DNA from: Pseudomonas chlororaphis | GTDB taxonomy: Bacteria > Pseudomonadota > Gammaproteobacteria > Pseudomonadales > Pseudomonadaceae | Assembly (NCBI RefSeq): GCF_003731765.1 | Contig: NZ_MOAL01000003.1 | Coordinates: forward strand, 372,001 to 436,000 | DNA: 64,000 nt | Direction: 5' to 3' | Shown: piece after piece, positions 15,741 to 23,467 of the stretch | Layout: each line of letters opens with the position of its first letter | Position numbering within the stretch: the first letter of the stretch is position 1 | Notes under the pieces: generated by a model | The model's input: the letters and a program-made list of their open reading frames with translations, nothing else | What the model was told of the DNA's origin: nothing | The model's database searches: none | Translations under genes and position numbers: made by a program

Positions 15741-16187
15741 TCAGTTGGGCGCGGGGCTGGCTTGGGCCGCATCGGACAGCTGCTGGGCGGTCCGCTCGTT
15801 CTGCTTGTCACGCAGATCCCGCAGGATGCCCTTGTCCAGCAGGCGCACCCAGCGAATGTAGTTTTTGTGGATCTTGCCGTCCTTGTAGTCCATCCCGCGG
15901 CTGTCGCGGTAGACGATCTTGTAGTCCGTGGCGCTGTAGTCGATGTCGATCTCGACGTGGAATGTCTCGCGCACGGTGATCTCGGCCTGGATCAGGTTCG
16001 GGCTGATGCGCTGCACCGTCCACTTGCGCGCCACCAGGTTTTTCAGGATCGACTGTTTAACCTGTTCCTGGTCGGCGTGAATGCTCGCCGGGATGACCCG
16101 GTTCGGGGTGTACAGCGGTTTGCTGGTGCAGGCCACAGTGCTCAACAGGGCCAGGACCATCAGGGTTGCGCGCAGCAGGGAAGACAT
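15741..16187 (-). CDS. putative lipoprotein of the pigment cluster
   Basis: A 148-residue product whose N terminus (MSSLLRATLMVLALLSTVAC) looks like a lipoprotein signal with the lipid-attachable cysteine at residue 20. The mature part is basic and rich in beta-strand-like stretches (FHVEIDIDYSATDYKIVYRDS). I do not recognise a catalytic motif. It is 28 bases after the ketosynthase gene on the same strand. Exported small proteins are common in APE clusters, and a role in pigment placement at the outer membrane is only an inference. Confidence 0.7.
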   Translation of the reverse strand: MSSLLRATLMVLALLSTVACTSKPLYTPNRVIPASIHADQEQVKQSILKNLVARKWTVQRISPNLIQAEITVRETFHVEIDIDYSATDYKIVYRDSRGMDYKDGKIHKNYIRWVRLLDKGILRDLRDKQNERTAQQLSDAAQASPAPN

Positions 16188-16215
16188 TCCATTTTCTCCA
16201 GTGGGTTCGTGCGTA

Positions 16216-17442
16216 TCAGGACCAGCGGCGGAAGATCAGCGAGGTGTTGACACCGCCAAAGGCAAAGTTGTTGTTCATCACGTACTCGTTGCTCATCCGC
16301 CGAAACTCGTTGCGCAGGTAGTCCAGTTCGCCGCAGCGCGGGTCGACCTGATCGAGGTTGAACGTGTGCACGTACAGGTCACGGTTGAGCATCTCGATGC
16401 TGAACCAGGACTCCAGGGCCCCGCAGGCACCCAGGGTGTGGCCCAGGAAACTCTTCTGCGAACTGATGGGCATCTGGCTGCCGAACAGGCTGCTGGTGGC
16501 CAGGGTTTCGGCGATGTCGCCCTGTTCGGTGGCGGTGCCGTGGCCGTTCACGTAGCCGATGGCCGAGGGCGCGAGGCCGGCGTCTTCGAGGGCCAATTCC
16601 ATCGCTCGGCGCATGGTTTTCTGTTCCGGGCGCGTGGTGTGCTGGCCGTCGGCATTACTGCCGAAACCGACCAGCTCCGCGTGGATATGCGCACCCCGGG
16701 CCAGGGCGTGTTCCAGCTCTTCCAGCACCAGCATGCCGCCGCCTTCACCGATCACCAGGCCATCGCGGCCGCTGTCGTAGGGGCGCGGGCTGGTCTGTGG
16801 CGCATCGTTTTTCAGGCTGGTGGCGTACAGCGCGTCGAACACCATGGCTTCGGTGGGGCAGAGTTCTTCGGCGCCGCCGGCGAGCATCAGCGGCAGGCGG
16901 CCGAACTTGATCGCCTCATACGCATAACCAATGCCCTGGCTCCCGCTGGTGCAGGCGCTGGACGTGGGGATCAGGCGCCCGGTCAGGCCAAAGAAGATGC
17001 TGATATTCGCCGCCGTGGTGTGGGGCATCATGCGCACGTAGGAGTTGGCGTTGAGCCCCTCGGCCACCGAGTTCAGCAGCATATTGCCGAATGCCTTGAT
17101 CTCGTCGGTGCTGCCGGTGGATGAACCACAGGCCACGCCCATGCGCCCGTCCTTGATCGATTCGTCACCCAGCAAACCCGCGTCCTGCAACGCCTGCTCC
17201 GCAGCCCACACGGCCAGGCGCGACACACGGCCCATGCTGCGCAGTTGCTTGCGCGTCCAGTGGCCCGGCACGACGAAATCGTCGATAGGCCCGGCCAGGC
17301 GCGTGTTCAATTCAGTGAAACGGTCCCACTCGTCCATGCGCCGAATGCCGCTGCGGTTGGCGCGAAAGTTCGCCGAGATGGCGTCCCAATCGCCGCCCAG
17401 GGACGTCATGCCGGCCATGCCGGTGACTACGACACGCTTCAT
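16216..17442 (-). CDS. beta-ketoacyl-ACP synthase (ApeR-like)
   Basis: A 408-residue FabF/FabB-type condensing enzyme. The active-site Cys164 lies in SSACTSGSQG. The histidines of the decarboxylation site are in YVNGHGTAT and SFLGHTLGACG, so the Cys-His-His triad is complete. The start MKRVVVTGMAG overlaps the ketoreductase stop by one base (TGATG). By position and sequence it corresponds to the second ketosynthase of type II polyene clusters, thought to act on early or alternative condensations. The start could also be 6 bases upstream (17448). Confidence 0.9.
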   Translation of the reverse strand: MKRVVVTGMAGMTSLGGDWDAISANFRANRSGIRRMDEWDRFTELNTRLAGPIDDFVVPGHWTRKQLRSMGRVSRLAVWAAEQALQDAGLLGDESIKDGRMGVACGSSTGSTDEIKAFGNMLLNSVAEGLNANSYVRMMPHTTAANISIFFGLTGRLIPTSSACTSGSQGIGYAYEAIKFGRLPLMLAGGAEELCPTEAMVFDALYATSLKNDAPQTSPRPYDSGRDGLVIGEGGGMLVLEELEHALARGAHIHAELVGFGSNADGQHTTRPEQKTMRRAMELALEDAGLAPSAIGYVNGHGTATEQGDIAETLATSSLFGSQMPISSQKSFLGHTLGACGALESWFSIEMLNRDLYVHTFNLDQVDPRCGELDYLRNEFRRMSNEYVMNNNFAFGGVNTSLIFRRWS

Positions 17443-18170
17443 CAGCACAGGCCTCCGTTCACTGCCAGCACCTGGCGGGTGATGTAGGCGGCTTCGGCGG
17501 ACATCAGGAAGTTCACCGCACCGGCGACTTCTTCCGGGGTGCCCATGCGCTGCGCCGGGATCATTTTCATCAGTTCTTCCACCGGTACGTTCTCGTCGAG
17601 CATCGCTGTGTCGATCAACCCTGGAGCCACGCAGTTGACGGTGATCTTGCGCTTGCCCAGCTCGATGGCCAGGGCCTTGGCGGCGCCGATCAGGCCGGCC
17701 TTGGACGCGCTGTAGTTGACCTGGCCACGGTTGCCGATCAGCCCCGAGACCGAGGTGATGCAGATGATTCGTCCGGCCGCACGACGGCGAATCATGGGCA
17801 TCATCACCGGGTGCAGCACATTGTAGAAACCGTCGAGGTTGGTGCGCAGCACTTCATCCCAATCGTTTTCGCTCAGCGCGGGAAAGGCGCCATCGCGGGT
17901 CAGGCCGGCATTGAGCACCACGCCGTAGTAGGCGCCGTGGGTTTCCACATCGGCTTCGAGAATGGCCTTGCAGGCAGCCCGTTCAGCCACGTCGAATTGC
18001 AGGATGCGCGCCGTGCGGCCTAGGGCCTCGACTTCGACCTTGACCGCTTCGGCGTCGCTGCGGCCACTGCGGCAATGCAGCACCAGGTCATAGCCGGCCT
18101 GGGCCAGGCGCAGGGCGATGGCGCGACCGATGCCGCGGCTGGAGCCGGTGACCAGTACGGATTCAGTCAT
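17442..18170 (-). CDS. 3-oxoacyl-ACP reductase, SDR type (ApeQ-like)
   Basis: A 242-residue short-chain dehydrogenase of the FabG type. It has the NADPH fold TGSSRGIGRA (residues 8-17), the NAG motif at 87-89 and catalytic Ser140, Tyr153 and Lys157 (YSASK). It reduces the beta-keto group in each elongation cycle of the polyene. It overlaps the dehydratase gene upstream by 4 bases and the ketosynthase downstream by 1 base, so the KR-KS-DH set is translationally coupled. Confidence 0.93.
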   Translation of the reverse strand: MTESVLVTGSSRGIGRAIALRLAQAGYDLVLHCRSGRSDAEAVKVEVEALGRTARILQFDVAERAACKAILEADVETHGAYYGVVLNAGLTRDGAFPALSENDWDEVLRTNLDGFYNVLHPVMMPMIRRRAAGRIICITSVSGLIGNRGQVNYSASKAGLIGAAKALAIELGKRKITVNCVAPGLIDTAMLDENVPVEELMKMIPAQRMGTPEEVAGAVNFLMSAEAAYITRQVLAVNGGLC

Positions 18171-18640
18171 GACGAGGTTCCTGTAGAAGAAGCGGGTGAT
18201 TGCTCAAGGTATTGGGCCGCCTGGGGCGGACGGAAGACGTTCAAGCGGGCCGACACCTGAATGCCGGGGCCGGTGATGTGGCATTCGAAGACGCCCATGC
18301 CGTTTTCGTCTTCCAGGGAGCGCTGGGCGTGGATCAGCAATTCGCTGCCCGCCGGGAAATGCTCCACATTGCAGTCGAACTTGCGTGTGCCCAGGAGGAA
18401 GCCCAGGGCCACGGGTTCGCCCAACTGGCGGGCCCGGCAACCGGCGTAGGCGGCCACGCTCTGGGCCATCAACTCGACGCCGACCCAGGCCGGCAGGCTG
18501 CCGTCGGCGCGGTTGAACAGGCCGCCGGGGCGTACCTGCAGACGGGTGTGGATCTGCTCTTCGTCAAACGACAAGACCTGGTCGATCAGGATCATGTCGC
18601 CGGCGTGGGGCAGCAGTTCGGCGAGAGGCCAGTCAATCAT
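18167..18640 (-). CDS. 3-hydroxyacyl-ACP dehydratase, hotdog fold (ApeP-like)
   Basis: A 157-residue FabA/FabZ-like hotdog protein starting MIDWPLAELLPHAGDMILID. The PHAGDM segment corresponds to the conserved HR.PM/HxxxM start of this dehydratase family, and WVGVELMAQSVAAYAG matches the central helix carrying the acidic residue. It removes water from the beta-hydroxyacyl-ACP to give the conjugated double bond. In polyene clusters this protein pairs with a second dehydratase; here that is probably the C-terminal domain of the ligase gene at 30124-31803. Overlaps both neighbours by 4 bases. Confidence 0.87.
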   Translation of the reverse strand: MIDWPLAELLPHAGDMILIDQVLSFDEEQIHTRLQVRPGGLFNRADGSLPAWVGVELMAQSVAAYAGCRARQLGEPVALGFLLGTRKFDCNVEHFPAGSELLIHAQRSLEDENGMGVFECHITGPGIQVSARLNVFRPPQAAQYLEQSPASSTGTSS

Positions 18641-19833
18641 GGCGCGTCTCCGATAATCAGGCTGACGTTGTTGCCGCCGAAGGCAAACGAGTTGCTCATC
18701 AGGCGGCGCGGTGTGCCGGGTGCCAGCTGGTCGGCCGGGGTTACCCAGCGCAAGGCTGGCAACTGGGTATCTGCTTGCCCATCCCAGACGTGGGGCGGCA
18801 GGCGCCGCCCGGGGTTTTCGTGGCCCAGGCTCAGCCAGCAGAAGGCTGCTTCCAGGGCCCCAGCAGCGCCCAGGGTATGGCCGCTCATGGGCTTGGTCGA
18901 CGAACAGGCCACGCCGTCCGGGAACAGCTCAGCCACCGCCAGGCTCTCCATGGCGTCGTTGTGCTGCGTGGCGGTGCCGTGCAGGTTCAGGTAGTCGATC
19001 TGCGCCGGTTGCAGGCCAGCGTTGGCCAGGGCTTTGCGCATCGCTTGCAGGGCGCCGCGGCCACTGGGTTCCGGGGCAGAAATATGGTGGGCGTCGGAGC
19101 TTGCGCCGCCGCCAAGCAGGGCGATGGCCGGTTGCTCGTGGCACTCGCGGGTCATCAGGAACAGCACCGCTGCCTCGCCAATGTTGATGCCATTGCGGTT
19201 GGCCGAGAACGGGTTGCAGCGTTGTTCGGACACCGCTTCCAGGGCCGAGAAACCATTGAGGGTCAGCTTGCACAGGCTGTCCACGCCGCCGCACAGCACC
19301 GCGTCACACAGGCCCAGGTCCAGCAGGCGCCGGGCGCTCAACAGGGCGCGGGCGCTGGAGGTGCAGGCGGTGGAAATTACATAGGCCGGGCCGCTCAGTT
19401 GCAGCCAGTCGGCGAGGAAGTTCGCCGGCGCGCTCAGCTCCTGCTGCTGGTAGTCGTAGCCCGCCGGGAAGTGCTGGTCACGCAGGTAGTGGGCGATGCC
19501 TCGGCTGGCTTCATCGATCCCCGACGTGCTGGTGCCCAGGACGATGCCGACGCGCCCACGGCCATGGCGCTGGATCGCTTGCTCGATGTCGCCGCGAATC
19601 TGCAGCGCGGCCTCCAGCAACAGCTGGTTATTGCGGCTGTTCTGCGGTGAAAGGTGGGACGGCAGGCTGGCGAGGGGGCCGCGCACGGCGGCCACCGGCA
19701 GTCGCCGTTCGGGCACCCAGCCGGCTTCTTCGCGCAGGCCGGAGCAGTCGCCGGCAAACAGGCTGCGGGCTACTTCCTGCGGGTTTCGACCCAGGGCACA
19801 GATCACCCCGAGGGCATTCAGGTAAGCCGTCAT
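18637..19833 (-). CDS. beta-ketoacyl-ACP synthase I (ApeO-like)
   Basis: A 398-residue ketosynthase with a full triad: Cys157 in STACTSSA, His in NLHGTAT and His in MSGHTLGAAG. It ends with the family's SNSFAFGGNNVSLI. It is the likely main chain-elongating enzyme. In the characterised aryl polyene system (type II PKS studies in Xenorhabdus) the corresponding KS acts with a short chain-length-factor-like partner; here the candidate partner is the protein at 33644-34363. Overlaps adjacent genes by 4 bases. Confidence 0.9.
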   Translation of the reverse strand: MTAYLNALGVICALGRNPQEVARSLFAGDCSGLREEAGWVPERRLPVAAVRGPLASLPSHLSPQNSRNNQLLLEAALQIRGDIEQAIQRHGRGRVGIVLGTSTSGIDEASRGIAHYLRDQHFPAGYDYQQQELSAPANFLADWLQLSGPAYVISTACTSSARALLSARRLLDLGLCDAVLCGGVDSLCKLTLNGFSALEAVSEQRCNPFSANRNGINIGEAAVLFLMTRECHEQPAIALLGGGASSDAHHISAPEPSGRGALQAMRKALANAGLQPAQIDYLNLHGTATQHNDAMESLAVAELFPDGVACSSTKPMSGHTLGAAGALEAAFCWLSLGHENPGRRLPPHVWDGQADTQLPALRWVTPADQLAPGTPRRLMSNSFAFGGNNVSLIIGDAP

Positions 19834-20315
19834 GGGGTGCTTCCGGCGCTGAGCGCGGTGATGTGGTAACGCAAGCCTTGGGGCAGGTTCAACTGGAAAT
19901 CCAAAGGTTGTTGATAGTGGACCCGCCAGCGTTGGCCGAGGTCACGCTGGCTGCCTTGCTGGTGCGCCTGGGGGTAGTTGCCGGGCACCTGAGCCTCAGG
20001 CGTGAGGGCAAACAACAGGGCGGCGAACAGCTCGCGGGCTTCCGGGTTGGGCGGCAGCAAGCCATCGGCCTGCCACTGTCCGTCGAGCAGTTTCTGGCGC
20101 GCCAGGGGGATGCCCAGCGGGTCCATCAGCGACCAACGCAGGCCCGGGCCCTCGGCTTGGACCACCAGCAGCCAGTCTTGACGCTGTTCGGCCTGCTGGC
20201 GCTGGATAAGCAACTGCAGGGGCAAGGCCAGGGACGGGGTGCTGGCGGGCAGCGGTGCCTGACTGACGCAAGCGCTCAGCAGCAGGACACAAGCGGCCAG
20301 CAAGACGCGAATCAT
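19830..20315 (-). CDS. DUF3261 family lipoprotein (ApeN-like)
   Basis: A 161-residue protein with a lipoprotein signal whose lipobox is LLLSAC, acylated cysteine at residue 16. The mature part fits the DUF3261 proteins found in APE clusters, which resemble LolB-like acceptors; such a protein could receive lipid-linked polyene at the outer membrane from the LolA-like carrier (25784-26452). The acceptor role is inference. Start and stop overlap both neighbours by 4 bases. Confidence 0.82.
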   Translation of the reverse strand: MIRVLLAACVLLLSACVSQAPLPASTPSLALPLQLLIQRQQAEQRQDWLLVVQAEGPGLRWSLMDPLGIPLARQKLLDGQWQADGLLPPNPEARELFAALLFALTPEAQVPGNYPQAHQQGSQRDLGQRWRVHYQQPLDFQLNLPQGLRYHITALSAGSTP

Positions 20316-21070
20316 GGCGCGGTACCTTCCTCGGAAATACTCGGCAGGGGTTTGCGTGCGACCACGTTGACCAGGGTCTCTTCACGCTGGCCCACGGGCG
20401 GCGGTTGGCGCAGGCGCAGACGCTCCAGCAGGCCGAAATCCTTGGCGCGGCTCCACCACAGGTATGGATAAGACACGTTCTGCGGGCCGAATTCAAAACC
20501 TTGTTGGCGAATCATGTCCAGGTACTGGGCGGCGCTTTTCTGCACGTGCATCGGGTGGCGGAACAGCCAGCGAATCACCCAGGTGTCGATGTAGGCTTCG
20601 GTGGATTCGGCGAACAGCAGATAGCCCCCGGGCTTGAGCACGCGGTAGAACTCGGCCAGGGCTTTTTCCTGCTCCACCAGGTGGTGCAACGTCTGGTGGC
20701 AGAACAGCAGGTCGACGCTGGCGTCCGCTACTTGCAGGGTTGCGCAGTCGCTGCCGATCAGTTCCACCGGCAGGTTGTGCCGGGCGGCTTCCTCGCCGCT
20801 GAGAGTCAGGCTGTGAGGGTCGGCATCCAGGCCGATCAGGCGCTGCGGGGCGAACACGTGTCGCAGGTACTGGAACGACTTGCCCTGGCCGCAACCGGCG
20901 TCCAGCAGCACCGGGTTCTCGGGCAGCGGGGTGTCGAACAGCGAGCGCAGGTCATTGATTGCCACCCGCAACACGTGATGCTGCCAGGTGTGGCTGCGCA
21001 GGAACCAGAAGCCGAAGCGGGTTTCCTCGACGTAACTGCTGCTCAGGTAAGGCGATGAAGAACTGTTCAT
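20312..21070 (-). CDS. SAM-dependent methyltransferase
   Basis: A 252-residue class I methyltransferase. Motif I is LLDAGCGQGKSFQYL (about residues 54-68), followed by an acidic residue in IGLDADP and the VLKPGGYLLFAEST motif, all of the UbiE/Methyltransf_11 type. In known APE pigments the aryl head group is methylated, so a head-group methyltransferase is the natural guess. The acceptor is not shown by the sequence. Overlaps the flavoenzyme and lipoprotein genes by 4 bases. Confidence 0.88.
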   Translation of the reverse strand: MNSSSSPYLSSSYVEETRFGFWFLRSHTWQHHVLRVAINDLRSLFDTPLPENPVLLDAGCGQGKSFQYLRHVFAPQRLIGLDADPHSLTLSGEEAARHNLPVELIGSDCATLQVADASVDLLFCHQTLHHLVEQEKALAEFYRVLKPGGYLLFAESTEAYIDTWVIRWLFRHPMHVQKSAAQYLDMIRQQGFEFGPQNVSYPYLWWSRAKDFGLLERLRLRQPPPVGQREETLVNVVARKPLPSISEEGTAP

Positions 21071-22314
21071 ACCGGCTCCCGTGCGCAGATTTCCGAGAGC
21101 ATGCGCAGACGGCGGCGAGCTTCGCTGACGAACGGGTTGCGCTCGTCCCAGGCGTAGCCGGCGAGGATCGAACTGATCATGCGGCGGATTTCCGGCGAAC
21201 TGCCCGGGTGAAAGATCACATCCTGGAAGGTGCCGGCGTACCAGCCTTCGACGTAGCAGCGGAAGGTGTCGACGCCGCGTTTCAGGGGCACAGCGAACTC
21301 GTTGTTCCAGTCCACGGTTTCACCCTGCAACTGCCGATGCAGGACCCCGGCGGCCATGCTGGCCGAGCGCATGGCGATGGTCACGCCCGAAGAGAACACC
21401 GGGTCGAGGAATTCCGCCGCGTTGCCCAGCAAGGCAAAGCCTGGGCCGTGCAAGGTGCTGACGTTGGCCGAGTAGCCGCCGATGGTCCGCGCCGGGGTAT
21501 CCCAGACGGCGTTCTCCAGGACTTTGGCCAGGCTCGGGGTTTCGGCGATAAAACCCTGCAGCAGGGCATCCAGGTCGGCGCCACGATCGTCGAAGTGCTC
21601 CTTGGCCGCGACCACGCCCACCGAGCAGCGGCCGTTGCTGAAAGGGATGGTCCAGAACCAGACATCACGATGGATCGGGTGGGTGGTGATGAGGATCTTT
21701 TCGCGCTCGAAGCGCGGGTGGTCGATGTGATCCTCGACGTGGGTGAACACCGCCTGGCGCACCGGGAAGTTGGAAGGTGCTTCCAGCTCCAGCAAGCGTG
21801 GCAGGACCCGGCCATAACCGCTGGCGTCGAGGACGAAGTCCGCGCTCACGCGGTACTCGCTGCCGTCTTCGCGACGGGCCAGCAACTGCGGTTGCGGGCC
21901 GCTGAAATCGACGCTGACGATCTCCTCGCCGTAGCGTACTTCAACCCCTTGCAGTGCCGCTTGCTCGGCCAGCAACTGGTCGAAGTCGGCGCGCTGCACC
22001 TGGAAAGTGGTGGGTTTGCCGTGGCTGAAGGTGTCGCCGAAATCGAAGGCGCTGTACTGCTCGCCCCAGGCAAAGGCGGCGCCATTCTTGACTTGAAAAC
22101 CGGCGGCATTCACTGCGTCGAGCATGCCCGCTTCTTCGACGAAATCCAGGCAGTGGGACAGCAGGCTTTCACCGATGGAGAAGCGTGGGAAATGCTGGCG
22201 CTCGATGATCAGCACATCGTGGCCTTTGCGCTTGAGCAGCGCGGCTGCGATAGCGCCTGAAGGGCCGGCGCCGATCACCACGACTTGGCGACGTTGCATT
22301 TCAACTGTTGGCAC
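21067..22314 (-). CDS. FAD-dependent oxidoreductase, tryptophan-halogenase-like
   Basis: A 415-residue flavoprotein. The FAD motif GAGPSG is at 15-20, followed by FSIGESLL (the conserved GES of halogenases and related monooxygenases), Lys76 in VKNGAAFAWG, and WFWTIP at 219-224, which matches the WxWxIP motif of flavin-dependent halogenases. The second FAD motif is GPGFALLGNAAEFLDP. The GTG start at 22314 is favoured by AAGGAG 5 bases upstream; ATG 22298 is the alternative. It could halogenate, hydroxylate or desaturate the aryl polyene. Xanthomonadins are brominated aryl polyenes, so a halogenase is plausible but unproven. Confidence 0.8.
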   Translation of the reverse strand: MPTVEMQRRQVVVIGAGPSGAIAAALLKRKGHDVLIIERQHFPRFSIGESLLSHCLDFVEEAGMLDAVNAAGFQVKNGAAFAWGEQYSAFDFGDTFSHGKPTTFQVQRADFDQLLAEQAALQGVEVRYGEEIVSVDFSGPQPQLLARREDGSEYRVSADFVLDASGYGRVLPRLLELEAPSNFPVRQAVFTHVEDHIDHPRFEREKILITTHPIHRDVWFWTIPFSNGRCSVGVVAAKEHFDDRGADLDALLQGFIAETPSLAKVLENAVWDTPARTIGGYSANVSTLHGPGFALLGNAAEFLDPVFSSGVTIAMRSASMAAGVLHRQLQGETVDWNNEFAVPLKRGVDTFRCYVEGWYAGTFQDVIFHPGSSPEIRRMISSILAGYAWDERNPFVSEARRRLRMLSEICAREPV

Positions 22315-23467
22315 TGGGGCTCCTTGCCGGGTCGGCGATGTTCAGGTTCAAAGGGGGGCGATGCAGGCCGGCCAGGGCCGGCATCAGGGTGGCGATCAGG
22401 CCCATGAGCATCAGCGCGAAGTACAGCGCCGGGCTGATCAGCTGTTGTTGCAGCAGCAGGTTGAGAAACACGATCTCGCTCAACCCGCGGATATTCAGCA
22501 GCAGGCTTTCGCGCCAGCGGCTGGCGCCGACGAACGAGGCGCCGGCCCAACCCAGGCCCAGCCAGTTGCCCAGCAGTTTGCTGGCGATGGGCAACAGCAG
22601 CAGCGCCGCCCATTGCACCGCACCCAGGCTGCTGACGGCGCTGTGCACATCGATCTGCACGATACCGAACGTGAGGATCAGCGGGATGGCGACAAAGGTC
22701 TGCAAGGCGTTCATCCAGGCTGCCTTTAACGGCAGCACCAGGGGCCGCTTGAGGGCGGCCATGCACAGCAGGTAGCCGATGCCGAAAATCAGCGCATTGA
22801 GCTTGTAGTGCTCGGCCACCACCAGCAGGCCGAAGAACCCCAGGCTGTGTAGCAGCGGCTGGCGCAAGCCCAGGCAACGCAGCAGCAGTGGCAGGCAGGC
22901 ACCGGCCAGGGGCAGCAGCAGGCTGCTCAGGTGCAGGCTGCCCTGGGCCAGGGCGAACAGGCTCCAGCAGGTCAGGTCGATGAGGATCGCGGTCTGCACC
23001 AGGCGCCGGGTGGCGGCGGGCGGGTACTGGATGTGCCGCAGGTACAGGTAGAGCACCGGGATCGCGGTGATGGCGAACAACAGGCCCACCGCCAGGGAGC
23101 TGATCCAGGGCTGGGGTGGCAGCAGCCAGAACGCCGCCGCCAGGCCACAGGCGAAGGGAATGCAAAAGCTTGGCAGGGCAATTTTCAGGCTCTGGCGATC
23201 CAGGCGCAGGTCGATCACGTCACTGAGGATGTGCCCCAGCAACAGGGCGAAGCTCAGGCTGTAGAGATTTTTCAGCCAGGTCGGCGACACCAGCAGGGCG
23301 CCGCTCAGCTGCCAATGGGGCTCGACCCACAGCAGCATCAGCAGCGGCAGGCCAAAGGTCGCCAGGAGCAACTGGCTGACGATGGGGATTAGCCCGAAGC
23401 GGCGCCCAAGCAGAGTGGCCAGGGCGAACAGGGCCAGGGCCATAAGCCAGAACAGCAGGGTCAGCAT
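22301..23467 (-). CDS. cation/proton antiporter-like membrane protein
   Basis: A 388-residue integral membrane protein with about 11-12 hydrophobic stretches, resembling the Na+/H+ exchanger (CPA) fold. The first half is MLTLLFWLMALALFALATLLG; the FAITAIPVLYLYLRH and ILIDLTCWSLFAL segments resemble the paired half-helix core with a membrane-buried aspartate. Start ATG 23467 overlaps the MMPL gene by 7 bases, and its end overlaps the flavoenzyme gene by 14 bases, so it belongs to the operon. The ion and its link to pigment export are unknown. Confidence 0.75.
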   Translation of the reverse strand: MLTLLFWLMALALFALATLLGRRFGLIPIVSQLLLATFGLPLLMLLWVEPHWQLSGALLVSPTWLKNLYSLSFALLLGHILSDVIDLRLDRQSLKIALPSFCIPFACGLAAAFWLLPPQPWISSLAVGLLFAITAIPVLYLYLRHIQYPPAATRRLVQTAILIDLTCWSLFALAQGSLHLSSLLLPLAGACLPLLLRCLGLRQPLLHSLGFFGLLVVAEHYKLNALIFGIGYLLCMAALKRPLVLPLKAAWMNALQTFVAIPLILTFGIVQIDVHSAVSSLGAVQWAALLLLPIASKLLGNWLGLGWAGASFVGASRWRESLLLNIRGLSEIVFLNLLLQQQLISPALYFALMLMGLIATLMPALAGLHRPPLNLNIADPARSPSANS

